Shown: positions 1 through 6,509, counted from the first letter of the stretch. The stretch is DNA of 8,223 nucleotides from Candidatus Brocadiaceae bacterium (GCA_030615435.1 JAUWZH010000108.1:1-8223), one strand, 5' to 3'. Numbers and translations are program-made. Notes: generated by a model not told the origin, from the sequence alone.

Positions 1-470
1 GCAAAGAGGATCGGGCAGAGCGCAGCCGTCAGGGCCGCCTGGCCCAGCGCGCCGCCGAGCAGTGTGCCCCAGTGTGCCGCCTGCGAGGCCAGCGCCACTG
101 CTGTCGCCTGCGCCACCCCGCAGAACAGCACGAACAGGAACACCAGCAACACGTCCACGAGGATCTTCTCACGGTAGATACGATCCCTGAACGCCAGCAT
201 CCCCGCCGCGGCGGCCACCAGTACCAGGGCGCTGCCGCCGAGCCGTCCGGATGAGGCAAGATCTCGAAGCATCCCGATGGCCAGTGCGCCCCAGAGAGCG
301 CCCCTTGGACTGGCTTCCAGGGCGAGAAACGCCGCGAGCAGATACAAGAGGTCAGCGCGCAGAAAGCCGTACGAAAACCGGTGCGCGACCGCCACCTGGA
401 TCAGAAACATCGCGGCCGCGCAAACGATCAGCCTCCCCTTTCTGATGATGACGATCTCCGTCGCGAGCAC
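1..470 (-). CDS. mreD: Rod shape-determining protein MreD-like, C-terminus cut by window edge
   Basis: This minus-strand frame is open from a GTG at 470 to the left edge, giving 156 codons with no stop. The protein starts MLATEIVIIRKGRLIV and is very hydrophobic, with about four to five membrane segments. Near residues 35-70 it has RADLLYLLAAFLALE, then GALWGALAIGMLRDLASSG followed by RLGGSALVLV. This matches the MreD pattern of a 'R.DLL' segment, then a Gly-rich membrane helix, 'LRDL.S.G.LG' and a further helix. MreD is an integral membrane partner of MreC in the elongasome that guides lateral cell-wall synthesis. Family length is about 160-180 residues, so only the last few are probably missing. 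The start is uncertain: GTG 470 lacks a well-spaced Shine-Dalgarno, an upstream in-frame ATG lies at 527, and an internal ATG at 410 would cut into the first helix. No mreC lies upstream. Genes such as penicillin-binding protein 2 or rodA may follow outside the window (inference). The identification rests on pattern, not a search. Confidence 0.6.
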   Translation of the reverse strand, partial: MLATEIVIIRKGRLIVCAAAMFLIQVAVAHRFSYGFLRADLLYLLAAFLALEASPRGALWGALAIGMLRDLASSGRLGGSALVLVAAAAGMLAFRDRIYREKILVDVLLVFLFVLFCGVAQATAVALASQAAHWGTLLGGALGQAALTAALCPILF

Positions 471-525
471 TCCCCTGTGGCTGCAAGCATGGCAACTGAA
501 AGGGCCATTGCGCCCCACGCTGCCC

Positions 526-555
526 ATGATGCCGCAGCAAAGCCGCCCGTGTCAA
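526..555 (-). promoter_or_regulatory. Candidate sigma-70 promoter reading toward mreD-like gene
   Basis: On the minus strand a perfect TTGACA (555-550) is followed after 18 bases by CATCAT (531-526), which matches TATAAT at four of six positions. Transcription would start near 519, leaving a leader of about 50 bases before the GTG at 470. That would exclude the alternative ATG at 527 as the start. The -35 hexamer overlaps the left arm of the inverted repeat at 552-598. Confidence 0.35.
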
Positions 556-598
556 CCAGGGATGCTTTCCGGGAAGCCGTATCCCGTGCGCAGGTTGA
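552..598. repeat. Interrupted inverted repeat in the divergent intergenic region
   Basis: Three nested pairing arms share one centre. TCAACC (552-557) pairs with GGTTGA (593-598), GGGAT (559-563) with ATCCC (581-585), and GCTT (564-567) with AAGC (574-577). That is fifteen paired bases within 47, around a TCCGGG centre. It is not followed by a T-tract in either direction, so it does not look like a simple terminator. It could be an operator or a cruciform-prone site, because the left arm overlaps the -35 hexamer of the mreD-side promoter. It could also be chance in GC-rich DNA. Confidence 0.45.
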
Positions 599-785
599 TC
601 CCGGCACTCAAGCTGGCAACAATAGTGTGAAAGCCCCCACGCAAAGCGAAGGATCGGCGGGGCTGCCGGAGTGCTGCTGGTCTGCCGGGGCGCCCGCCTG
701 GGGCTCACGTGGAAGGCAAGGGCGGGCTATGAGGGAGCGTGAAACCGGCGAGGGGCGCGGCGATCATCACGGGGCCGCCGTGGAC

Positions 786-813
786 TTGTGCGCAGGCGTT
801 TGGGCGGTATGAT
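786..813 (+). promoter_or_regulatory. Candidate sigma-70 promoter for the purF-like gene
   Basis: TATGAT (808-813) is a five-of-six match to the -10 consensus. A weak -35, TTGTGC (786-791), lies 16 bases upstream. Transcription would begin near 820, giving a leader of about 45 bases before the ATG at 864. A GGAGGG ribosome binding site sits at 854-859. Confidence 0.45.
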
Positions 814-863
814 ACATTCCCGATGATGAGTGAGGATGCCTTCAGGTCCTTGCGGAGGGTTTC

Positions 864-2267
864 ATGAGCGGAATCTTCGGCGTGGCGTCGGAATCAGACT
901 GCATGGACGACCTGTATTATGGGACTGATTACCAGTCGCACCTCGGCACCGAGTTCGCCGGCATGGCAGTGATGCTTAGTGAGGGGCGCGGCGAGGTTCA
1001 CCGCGAGATTCACCGTATCGCACACGGCCAGTTCAAGAACCTCCTCCACGGGTTCTACGAGGAACACAGCGCCAGGATGGGAGTAGGCGCGATAACGAGT
1101 GCCGCGCCGCAGCCCATCGTCGTGGAAACGAGATTCGGCACTCTTGCCCTCGTCACGACAGGGCTGATCACTAACAGTGACAGCCTGAGGTCGGAGCTGA
1201 TCGGACAGGGCGCAGCATTCAGCGAAATCCAGGAGGGCCGGGCAAACCAGAGCGAGCTGGTCGCCAAGATGATCGCACTGGGAAAGGATGTCCCGGGCGG
1301 CATTGAGAACGTGTTCGACAGAATCGAGGGGTCGGTGAGCCTGTTGCTCATGACAGAGAATGGCATCTATGCCGCCTGCGACCGGGCCAGCAGGCTGCCC
1401 CTTGCGATCGGAAGGCGCGACGGAACGTGGGCTGTCTCGAGCGAGACCTGCGCTTTCAGCAACCTGGGTTTGAGCGTGCAAAAATACGTTCAGCCGGGAG
1501 AAATCGTCTTCTTCGATTCATCCGGCTTGAAAGACACCGCGGGGAGGAGCGGCACAAAGAGGACGTGCGCCTTCCTTTGGATCTACATCGGCTACCCGGC
1601 TTCCGCTTACAACGGCGTGGCCGTAGAGCCGGTTCGCGAACGCTGTGGGCAGGCGCTTGCACGCAAGGAGACCGTCGAGGCCGACCTGGCTTCGGGGGTG
1701 CCCGACAGCGGCACGGGACACGCCATCGGCTATGCCATGGAGAGCGGACTGCCGTTCCGCAGGCCACTGGTAAAATACTCGCCGGGTTACGGGCGCAGTT
1801 ACACGCCGCCCTCGCAGGAAGTTCGCGACCAAATTGCCAGGATGAAGCTCATTCCCATCGAGGAGATCATCCGCGACAACCGGGTGGTCCTCTGTGAGGA
1901 CTCAATCGTGCGAGGCACGCAACTGCGCAACCTGACGATCCGCAAGCTCTGGAGCGCCGGCGCTGCCGAGGTCCACATCCGCGTTGCCTGCCCGCCACTG
2001 ATGTTCCCCTGCCGCTACGCCCTCTCGACCCGTTCCCCACACGAGCTCGCCGCCCGCCGCGCCATCCGGGCCCTCGAAGGCCCGGACATCGAGGACGTGA
2101 GCGAATACCTCGATCCCGCAAGCGAGAAGTACGGGCAGATGGTCGAGTGGATCAGGAACGATCTGAACTGCACCAGCCTCGCGTATCTCACGCAGGAGGA
2201 GATGGTCGAAGCGATCAGGTTGCCGGGAGACCACCTCTGCACGCACTGCTGGGACGGGAACGAGTGA
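864..2267 (+). CDS. purF: PurF-like amidophosphoribosyltransferase with degenerate glutaminase site
   Basis: This 467-residue protein has the two-domain layout of PurF, which makes phosphoribosylamine from PRPP and glutamine at the first step of purine synthesis. The start is set by GGAGGG at 854-859. The C-terminal phosphoribosyltransferase domain carries the PRPP loop VVLCEDSIVRGT (341-352) and the segment KYSPGYGRSYTP near residue 305. Cysteines C235, C383, C459 and C462 fall where Bacillus-type PurF binds its [4Fe-4S] cluster, and the C-terminal CTHCWDG matches that pattern. The N-terminal domain begins MSGIFGV instead of MCGIFGI, so the Ntn-hydrolase nucleophile cysteine is serine. By my hand alignment to E. 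coli PurF the catalytic loop HRGQ reads HLGT (26-29). The Gln-binding Arg is T78, the oxyanion-hole Asn is T99, and the Gln-binding Asp is Q129. I recall Bacteroidales homologues beginning MGGFFG with the same YGTDY.SHLGT segment, so this is probably a distinct subfamily and not a sequencing error. Ammonia may be the nitrogen source, or the substrate may differ (inference). recG follows 97 bases downstream. Confidence 0.85.
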   Translation: MSGIFGVASESDCMDDLYYGTDYQSHLGTEFAGMAVMLSEGRGEVHREIHRIAHGQFKNLLHGFYEEHSARMGVGAITSAAPQPIVVETRFGTLALVTTGLITNSDSLRSELIGQGAAFSEIQEGRANQSELVAKMIALGKDVPGGIENVFDRIEGSVSLLLMTENGIYAACDRASRLPLAIGRRDGTWAVSSETCAFSNLGLSVQKYVQPGEIVFFDSSGLKDTAGRSGTKRTCAFLWIYIGYPASAYNGVAVEPVRERCGQALARKETVEADLASGVPDSGTGHAIGYAMESGLPFRRPLVKYSPGYGRSYTPPSQEVRDQIARMKLIPIEEIIRDNRVVLCEDSIVRGTQLRNLTIRKLWSAGAAEVHIRVACPPLMFPCRYALSTRSPHELAARRAIRALEGPDIEDVSEYLDPASEKYGQMVEWIRNDLNCTSLAYLTQEEMVEAIRLPGDHLCTHCWDGNE

Positions 2268-2353
2268 GACGTTCCTGATTGCGGGTCTGGCATTTCGCCC
2301 ACAGTCTGCCGTCGAGAATCGAGAGACTCCTGCGCACCGTATGTGCCCGTCGC

Positions 2354-2359
2354 GAGGAG
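2354..2359 (+). promoter_or_regulatory. Ribosome binding site that fixes the recG start
   Basis: GAGGAG lies five bases before the ATG at 2365. The in-frame upstream ATG at 2341 has no Shine-Dalgarno, so the internal ATG is preferred. Confidence 0.6.
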
Positions 2360-2364
2360 CGGAA

Positions 2365-4461
2365 ATGCGTTCCTCTGAGAAACCGCAGGACATACTCGAC
2401 AGCGAGGTCCGGTTTCTCAAGGGCGTGGGACCGCGGCGGGCGGAAATGCTCTCCCGACCCGCCCTCAGGACAGTGAGAGACCTGCTGTTCCACCTGCCGC
2501 GCGGCTACGAGGACCGCCGCCAGGTGAAGAAGATCGGCGCCCTGAGGGCCGGCGAGAAAGCCGTCATCAGAGGGCATATCCTGGACGCCGAGCTGCGCCG
2601 CACGCACAGGGGGCGAGGCCCGGGCATCCTGGAGGTGACGGTCGGCGACGAGACCGGAATCCTTGCCCTTACCTGGTTCAACGCAAAGCACGACTGGCTC
2701 AGCTCCTTCCCGCAGGGCGAGCCCATCGTCGCTTACGGTGAGATGCAGCACTATCACGGCCCGCAGATGGTCGCGCCCGACTACCAGGTCGGCCCGTCTC
2801 GGGAGGGTTCGAGCAAGTTCGGATGCATCCTGCCGCTCTATCCGCTCACCGAGGGCATCTCCCAGAGGGTGATGCGCAAGATCATCCGCCAGGCTCTTGA
2901 GGCGGGAGCCTACCGTGTGCCGGACATCTTCCCCGAGCGCCTCCGCGCGGAGAAAGACTTCCCACCCGTGGGCGAGGCGCTGTGGCAGGTCCATTTTCCC
3001 GAGGCAATGGAACAGGCCGCGCGCGCGCGGCGACGCCTCGGCTACGAGGAGCTTCTGGTCTTCCAGGCAGCCTTCGCCATACATCGCGCGCACGTGCGGC
3101 AGAGCCCGGGCATCGCCTTCAAGGTCGGCCCCAACGTGGATCGCCGAATCCGCCGTCTGTTCCCCTTTTCCCTCACCGACGCGCAAGACCGCGTGATCGG
3201 CGAGCTGGCCGCTGACATGCGTTCCGAGCGCCCGATGAACCGCCTGCTCCAGGGAGATGTTGGCAGCGGGAAGACCGTGATCGCCCTTTACGCGATGCTC
3301 GCCGCGCTGGCCGAGCGCAGCAAGGGCTACCAGGCGGCCCTCATGGCGCCGACCGAAGTGCTGGCCGAACAGCACTATCTGACGCTGGAGTCCCTCCTTG
3401 AGAAGGCCCGCGTGCGAACCATGCTTCTGAGCGGCGCTCGCGCGGGCAACCGAGTCAGCAAGCTCCGCCGCATCGGCGCCGGTGAGGTGGACCTGGTGAT
3501 GGGCACACATGCCCTCATCCAGCAGGACGTCCGGTTCAACAACCTCGCCCTCCTGGTCATTGACGAACAGCACCGGTTCGGCGTGCGACAGCGCCTGTCG
3601 CTGCGGCGCAAGGGCGTCCGCCCGGACGTGTTGATCATGACCGCCACGCCGATTCCGCGCACCCTTGCGCTGGCTTGCTTTGGAGACATGGACGTAAGCA
3701 TCATAGACGAGATGCCGCCGGGTCGTAAGCCCGTGGAGACCGTCCTGCTGCCGGCCGGGAAATGGGAGGCGGCCTTCGACGCCGCCCTGACCGAGCTGAG
3801 GTCGGGCCGGCGGGCCTTCGTGATATTTCCCCTGGTGCGCGAGAACGAAGAGCTGGACCTCACAAGCGCCACGCGTGGCTACGAGGAGCTGCAGCACGGT
3901 GTGTTCCGCGATTTCCGGTGCTGCCTGTTGCACGGCCAGATGAGGTCGGAGGCCAAGAGGCAAGCCATGGAAGGATTTCGCAGCGGCCGATATCAGGTCA
4001 TGGTGTCCACCACCGTGGTGGAGGTGGGAATAGACGTGCCGCAGGCCACCGTGATGATCATCCAGCACGCGGAGCGTCTGGGTCTGTCCCAACTGCACCA
4101 GCTGCGGGGCAGGATCGGACGAGGGGATACGCCGGGCAAGTGCTTCCTGCTCGCCGAGCCCACCACGGAAGTGGCTGAGCAGAGGCTGGAGGTGCTGACG
4201 CGCACCTCCGACGGTTTCCAAATAGCCGAGGCTGACCTGAAGCTGCGCGGCCCGGGCCAGTTCTTCGGCACCGAGCAAAGCGGCCTGCCGGAGTTCAGGT
4301 GCTACGACTTCTCCGACCCGCGACCCCTGGAGGAAGCCCGCCGGGACGCCTTCGCCTTGATAAGGACCGATCCTAAACTGAGCCGGCCGGAGCACGCGCT
4401 GCTGCACGAGGCAATCCGCCGCCGCTACGGGGGACGGTTCGTCCTGGGTGGGGTCGGCTGA
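2365..4461 (+). CDS. recG: ATP-dependent DNA helicase RecG
   Basis: RecG remodels stalled replication forks and branch-migrates Holliday junctions. The predicted 698-residue length is close to E. coli RecG (693). The N-terminal wedge module begins with FLKGVGPRRAEML (17-29) and LLFHLPRGYEDRR (40-52), a RecG hallmark. An OB-fold follows over roughly residues 65-145. Helicase motifs are complete: Walker A GDVGSGKT (297-304), motif II DEQH (400-403) within IDEQHRFGVRQR, motif III TAT (426-428) within MTATPIPRTLAL, and motif VI QLRGRIGRG (579-587). The C-terminal FFGTEQSGLPEF corresponds to the RecG 'LGTRQ.G' segment next to the TRG translocation motif. It lies 97 bases after the purF-like gene on the same strand and may share its transcript, although no terminator or clear promoter is visible between them. 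An in-frame ATG at 2341 would add eight residues but lacks a ribosome binding site. The gene looks intact and ordinary. Confidence 0.97.
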   Translation: MRSSEKPQDILDSEVRFLKGVGPRRAEMLSRPALRTVRDLLFHLPRGYEDRRQVKKIGALRAGEKAVIRGHILDAELRRTHRGRGPGILEVTVGDETGILALTWFNAKHDWLSSFPQGEPIVAYGEMQHYHGPQMVAPDYQVGPSREGSSKFGCILPLYPLTEGISQRVMRKIIRQALEAGAYRVPDIFPERLRAEKDFPPVGEALWQVHFPEAMEQAARARRRLGYEELLVFQAAFAIHRAHVRQSPGIAFKVGPNVDRRIRRLFPFSLTDAQDRVIGELAADMRSERPMNRLLQGDVGSGKTVIALYAMLAALAERSKGYQAALMAPTEVLAEQHYLTLESLLEKARVRTMLLSGARAGNRVSKLRRIGAGEVDLVMGTHALIQQDVRFNNLALLVIDEQHRFGVRQRLSLRRKGVRPDVLIMTATPIPRTLALACFGDMDVSIIDEMPPGRKPVETVLLPAGKWEAAFDAALTELRSGRRAFVIFPLVRENEELDLTSATRGYEELQHGVFRDFRCCLLHGQMRSEAKRQAMEGFRSGRYQVMVSTTVVEVGIDVPQATVMIIQHAERLGLSQLHQLRGRIGRGDTPGKCFLLAEPTTEVAEQRLEVLTRTSDGFQIAEADLKLRGPGQFFGTEQSGLPEFRCYDFSDPRPLEEARRDAFALIRTDPKLSRPEHALLHEAIRRRYGGRFVLGGVG

Positions 4462-4477
4462 GGAGAACAGCGTCTCG

Positions 4478-4942
4478 CTACTGCTCTAACTCCGGGACGG
4501 GTGTGAACGCCTTCCGCTTGAATTGCTCGGCTCGTTCGCGGACCTCTTCTGCTCGCTCAACGCCGTAAAGATATTCCCGCCCGGTCGCCGCAGGCAGGAC
4601 AATCCTCACCTCGTGTTCGTCCACCATCGTCCATGGCCAGAGAACCTCGAAAAAGAAGTCGAGCGGATACTGCTGGTACCACGGCGCCTTGATCTCCACC
4701 ATTCTTTCGGCGGCGAGCCACTGTATCCTGCCGCCGGAACCTCGCACCGGCCCGACCCGGATTTTCCTTCGCCCGTAGTGGCTGAATGTTAGATCCACTG
4801 GTGTCGAGCCGACCCGTTTCTCATCCACCCACGCCAGCACGCCGGACGGTTCGGAGCGAATCAGGACCTTCCTCTCCACACAGCCAGCGCACAGCGCAAA
4901 CACCATCAGAAAGGCACTTGAAACCACCACCTGCTTTCTCAT
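4478..4942 (-). CDS. Small PEGA-domain lipoprotein
   Basis: The ATG at 4942 overlaps the TGA of the upstream metallophosphoesterase gene as ATGA, which suggests translational coupling. An ATG two codons upstream (4948) is also possible. The 154-residue product starts MRKQ and a hydrophobic stretch ending FALCAGC, a type II (lipoprotein) signal with C21 as the likely lipidated residue. Position -3 is an unusual Cys, with Leu at -4. Residues 26-62 match a PEGA domain: VLIRSEPSGVLAWVD, then VGSTPVDLTF, a conserved Gly and KIRV. PEGA domains are small beta-sandwich modules found on envelope proteins, often of unknown function. The middle part (86-117) holds APWYQQYPLDFFFEVLWPW and then DEHEVRIVL, which resembles small PEGA lipoproteins of Planctomycetes that I remember. 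The end (127-146) is a charged probable helix. It is likely anchored to a membrane facing the periplasm. No enzymatic role is visible. Confidence 0.8.
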   Translation of the reverse strand: MRKQVVVSSAFLMVFALCAGCVERKVLIRSEPSGVLAWVDEKRVGSTPVDLTFSHYGRRKIRVGPVRGSGGRIQWLAAERMVEIKAPWYQQYPLDFFFEVLWPWTMVDEHEVRIVLPAATGREYLYGVERAEEVRERAEQFKRKAFTPVPELEQ

Positions 4943-5433
4943 GGACATGGTCTCTGCTGCCTGCCGAATTCCACGACCTCTGCCGTCAACTCTCTCAGGT
5001 CTACAATGGCCCCCGTTGCGTGCCCGTAGAGCCAGCCTCCCACCTCTCCTGGATTCACGGTAAGTGGCGGGCCAACGGAGACTTCCGGCTGGTGCGTGTG
5101 TCCGCAAATCGCCAGGTCGTCATCAGGCGACACCGCCTCCGCCAGCGCCTCCGGCTCGTGGGCCATGATAACGGTTCTGCCTCCCAGTTCGAAACGGTAG
5201 GGCCCCTGAAAGATGTCCGCGCTGATCTTGCGCAGCCCCTCTCGCTCGCCGTCGTTGTTTCCGAAAATCCCAATGAGGGGCATCCCTGCGCTCATCAGCA
5301 GCTCCAGTGCGAACGGAGCAACATAGTCCCCCGCGTGCAGGAGCACATCCACTCCGCGCGCCCTCAGGAGGGTTACCGCGCGCTGCATCATCGGCAGGTT
5401 GTCATGCGTATCGGCAATCACGCCAATGACCAT
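4939..5433 (-). CDS. YfcE/MJ0936-type metallophosphoesterase
   Basis: This 164-residue protein is a compact single-domain calcineurin-like phosphoesterase. All metal-site motifs are present in order: D8-T-H10 in IADTHDN, D36 in HAGDYV, GNND (58-61), H92 in MAHE, and GHTH (111-114). A conserved VNPGEVGG (126-133) follows, as in YfcE/MJ0936 proteins (COG0622 type). Family members are two-metal phosphodiesterases acting on model diesters or 2',3'-cyclic nucleotides in the cytoplasm. The true substrate here is not visible. The start has a strong Shine-Dalgarno, AGGAGG, four bases before the ATG (plus-strand complement CCTCCT at 5438-5443). Its stop overlaps the start of the lipoprotein gene (ATGA). 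It is 114 bases downstream of the amidohydrolase-like gene. The sequence looks complete and catalytically competent. Confidence 0.92.
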   Translation of the reverse strand: MVIGVIADTHDNLPMMQRAVTLLRARGVDVLLHAGDYVAPFALELLMSAGMPLIGIFGNNDGEREGLRKISADIFQGPYRFELGGRTVIMAHEPEALAEAVSPDDDLAICGHTHQPEVSVGPPLTVNPGEVGGWLYGHATGAIVDLRELTAEVVEFGRQQRPCP

Positions 5434-5456
5434 GGGGCCTCCTGGACCTGCCGGAC

Positions 5457-5468
5457 CGCTTGCAAGCG
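5457..5468. repeat. 12-base perfect palindrome upstream of metallophosphoesterase gene
   Basis: CGCTTGCAAGCG is a perfect 12-base palindrome, 24 bases upstream of the metallophosphoesterase ATG and just before its ribosome binding site. It could be an operator half-site pair or a small hairpin in the leader. No promoter could be placed confidently around it. Confidence 0.3.
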
Positions 5469-5547
5469 CAGAACCCGGATGTTTCTTCCCCAGGTATCAA
5501 CAAGGACCCTGCCCGTCGCTACCGTTCTCGCAATGCCAACCTTGCCG

Positions 5548-6342
5548 TCAGAACCCAAGCAGATCCACGGCGTTCCCCCCCATGATACTCCCCACCACGT
5601 CCTCGGGCAAGGCGACGGCCCGAAACAGCCTCTGATAGTCCCGCTCGACCGAGGCTATCTGTTCGTGATGCACAGCCGTGCCGAAAACGATCTTCGACCA
5701 TATGCCGCGATCCTCGGGCTGCCCCAGTACGGAGCCAGGCTCCGCGCCGAGCAGAATCCGGAAGAAAGCCGCCCCCTTGTGGCGCAGGGTGTTGCCTGAC
5801 AGATCGAACAGGATGTTCTCGTGACTGCGAAGCGTCTCGCATGCCTCTTCGTACCACGGCGCCCCCAGCCCGGAGCCAACGATCTTCAAACCCGGCAACT
5901 GCCGCGCCAGCGTGTCGAGGTGGACCGGGCGCATCCGCTCGCATCGCACGTCCGCTGCTGCGTCGAGGGGCGTCGGAGGCAAGAAACCGGTATGAAACAG
6001 CACGGGCATCCCGAGCGCCCGGGCTGCCTGATAGAGGGGGAAGAACTCCACGGCGTCATAGGGAGCCGGCGGACCCGATACACGCAGCCCCCGGAATCCC
6101 AGTCTGCTCAACTCCTCCACCTCCGCGGGACCGTCCACACCGGGCCGAACGTGCGCAAATGGAACGAAGAGCTTCGGATAGCTCTCCGCACAACGCAGTA
6201 CCTCCTCGTTCGGCGCCATCCCGTAGCGGCCCTCCCCCCCGCCGATGCACAGCCTGTCAAAACCCAGGTTCTGGGCGGTCTCCGCCAGTGCCTCGGCGTA
6301 GTCCGGCTCGTCGTACAGAAGAGCGTGAAAATCGCAGAGCAT
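5548..6342 (-). CDS. Amidohydrolase-2 family protein with degenerate metal site
   Basis: This 264-residue protein has the TIM-barrel pattern of the amidohydrolase-2 group (ACMSD-like). It starts MLCDFHALLYD. Further landmarks are GLRVSG (85-90), MPVLFHTGF (112-120), PVHLDTLARQLPGLKIV (139-155), GLGAPWYEEA (158-167), NILFDLSG (176-183), IVFGTA (218-223) and the C-terminal GGNAVDLLGF. The start has an excellent ribosome binding site: AGGAGG, then five bases, then ATG. In ACMSD-type enzymes the metal is held by HxH, a mid-chain His, a second His and a late Asp. Here H6 and H117 remain, but the second His of HxH is L8, the His of the usual 'AH.G.PW' is S157, and the Asp of 'FGSD/FGTD' is A223. 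The normal hydrolase or decarboxylase mechanism therefore looks impaired. It may be a non-catalytic or altered-mechanism member. H225 and H226, just after the missing Asp, might substitute (speculative). It sits between trpC and the metallophosphoesterase gene, all on the same strand. Confidence 0.8.
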   Translation of the reverse strand: MLCDFHALLYDEPDYAEALAETAQNLGFDRLCIGGGEGRYGMAPNEEVLRCAESYPKLFVPFAHVRPGVDGPAEVEELSRLGFRGLRVSGPPAPYDAVEFFPLYQAARALGMPVLFHTGFLPPTPLDAAADVRCERMRPVHLDTLARQLPGLKIVGSGLGAPWYEEACETLRSHENILFDLSGNTLRHKGAAFFRILLGAEPGSVLGQPEDRGIWSKIVFGTAVHHEQIASVERDYQRLFRAVALPEDVVGSIMGGNAVDLLGF

Positions 6343-6468
6343 CCCCTCCTCCTCGCATCGTTACTTTCCCTGGCAGACAACGAGCACGATGCAACAGAAG
6401 CTCCAGCCCGGCAAGGCCTTACGGCAGTGCAACGGACCTCTCCGCAAAGCGTCCCCCCACGTTCGGAG

Positions 6469-6500
6469 CGCGCCCGGAAGAGACCGCCCTCTCGGGCGCG
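6469..6500 (-). terminator. Strong GC hairpin just downstream of trpC
   Basis: CGCGCCCG (6469-6476) pairs with CGGGCGCG (6493-6500). Inside it AGAG (6479-6482) pairs with CTCT (6489-6492), leaving a six-base loop and a two-base bulge. The hairpin starts about ten bases after the trpC stop on the minus strand. No T-tract follows, so it is not a classical intrinsic terminator. It may instead end transcription poorly, protect the 3' end, or attenuate read-through into the amidohydrolase-like gene. Confidence 0.45.
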
Positions 6501-6509
6501 GGCCCGCCG

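Larger units (their letters stand above)
471..863. other. Divergent intergenic region between mreD-like gene and purF-like gene
   Basis: This gene-free stretch of 393 bases separates two divergently read genes. Plus-frame ORFs here give Arg/Pro/Ala-rich translations with no recognisable domain. In the minus strand the mreD frame is closed by a stop at 554-552, and no mreC-like sequence is visible. The region holds a plausible promoter for each direction and one interrupted inverted repeat, listed separately. I saw no riboswitch-like purine motif in the short purF leader. Confidence 0.6.

Noticed and set aside
525..527. ATG at 527 as the mreD start
   Set aside because: The extra 19 residues are polar and His/Cys-containing and unlike MreD N-termini, and this ATG lies inside the likely -10 of the candidate promoter. 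It cannot be fully excluded.
381..812. Plus-strand ORF of 143 codons in the divergent intergenic region
   Set aside because: It overlaps the mreD-like coding sequence in antisense and has random-looking composition, no ribosome binding site and no recognisable domain.
2341..2364. Eight-residue N-terminal extension of RecG from the ATG at 2341
   Set aside because: There is no ribosome binding site before 2341, while GAGGAG is well placed before the ATG at 2365.
2215..4407. Minus-strand open frame of 730 codons opposite recG
   Set aside because: It lies almost wholly antisense to recG, whose helicase motifs are complete. Its translation is His/Gln/Leu-rich with no domain. Long stop-free antisense frames are expected opposite GC-rich genes.
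4469..4479. Small hairpin AGCG-TCT-CGCT between the convergent genes
   Set aside because: A four-base stem without a T-tract is expected by chance and is too weak for a terminator.
4943..5107. Longer N-terminus for the PEGA lipoprotein, from 5107
   Set aside because: It would overlap the metallophosphoesterase gene by about 55 codons with Arg-rich sequence and would bury the signal peptide. The ATGA overlap and signal peptide support the start at 4942 (or 4948).
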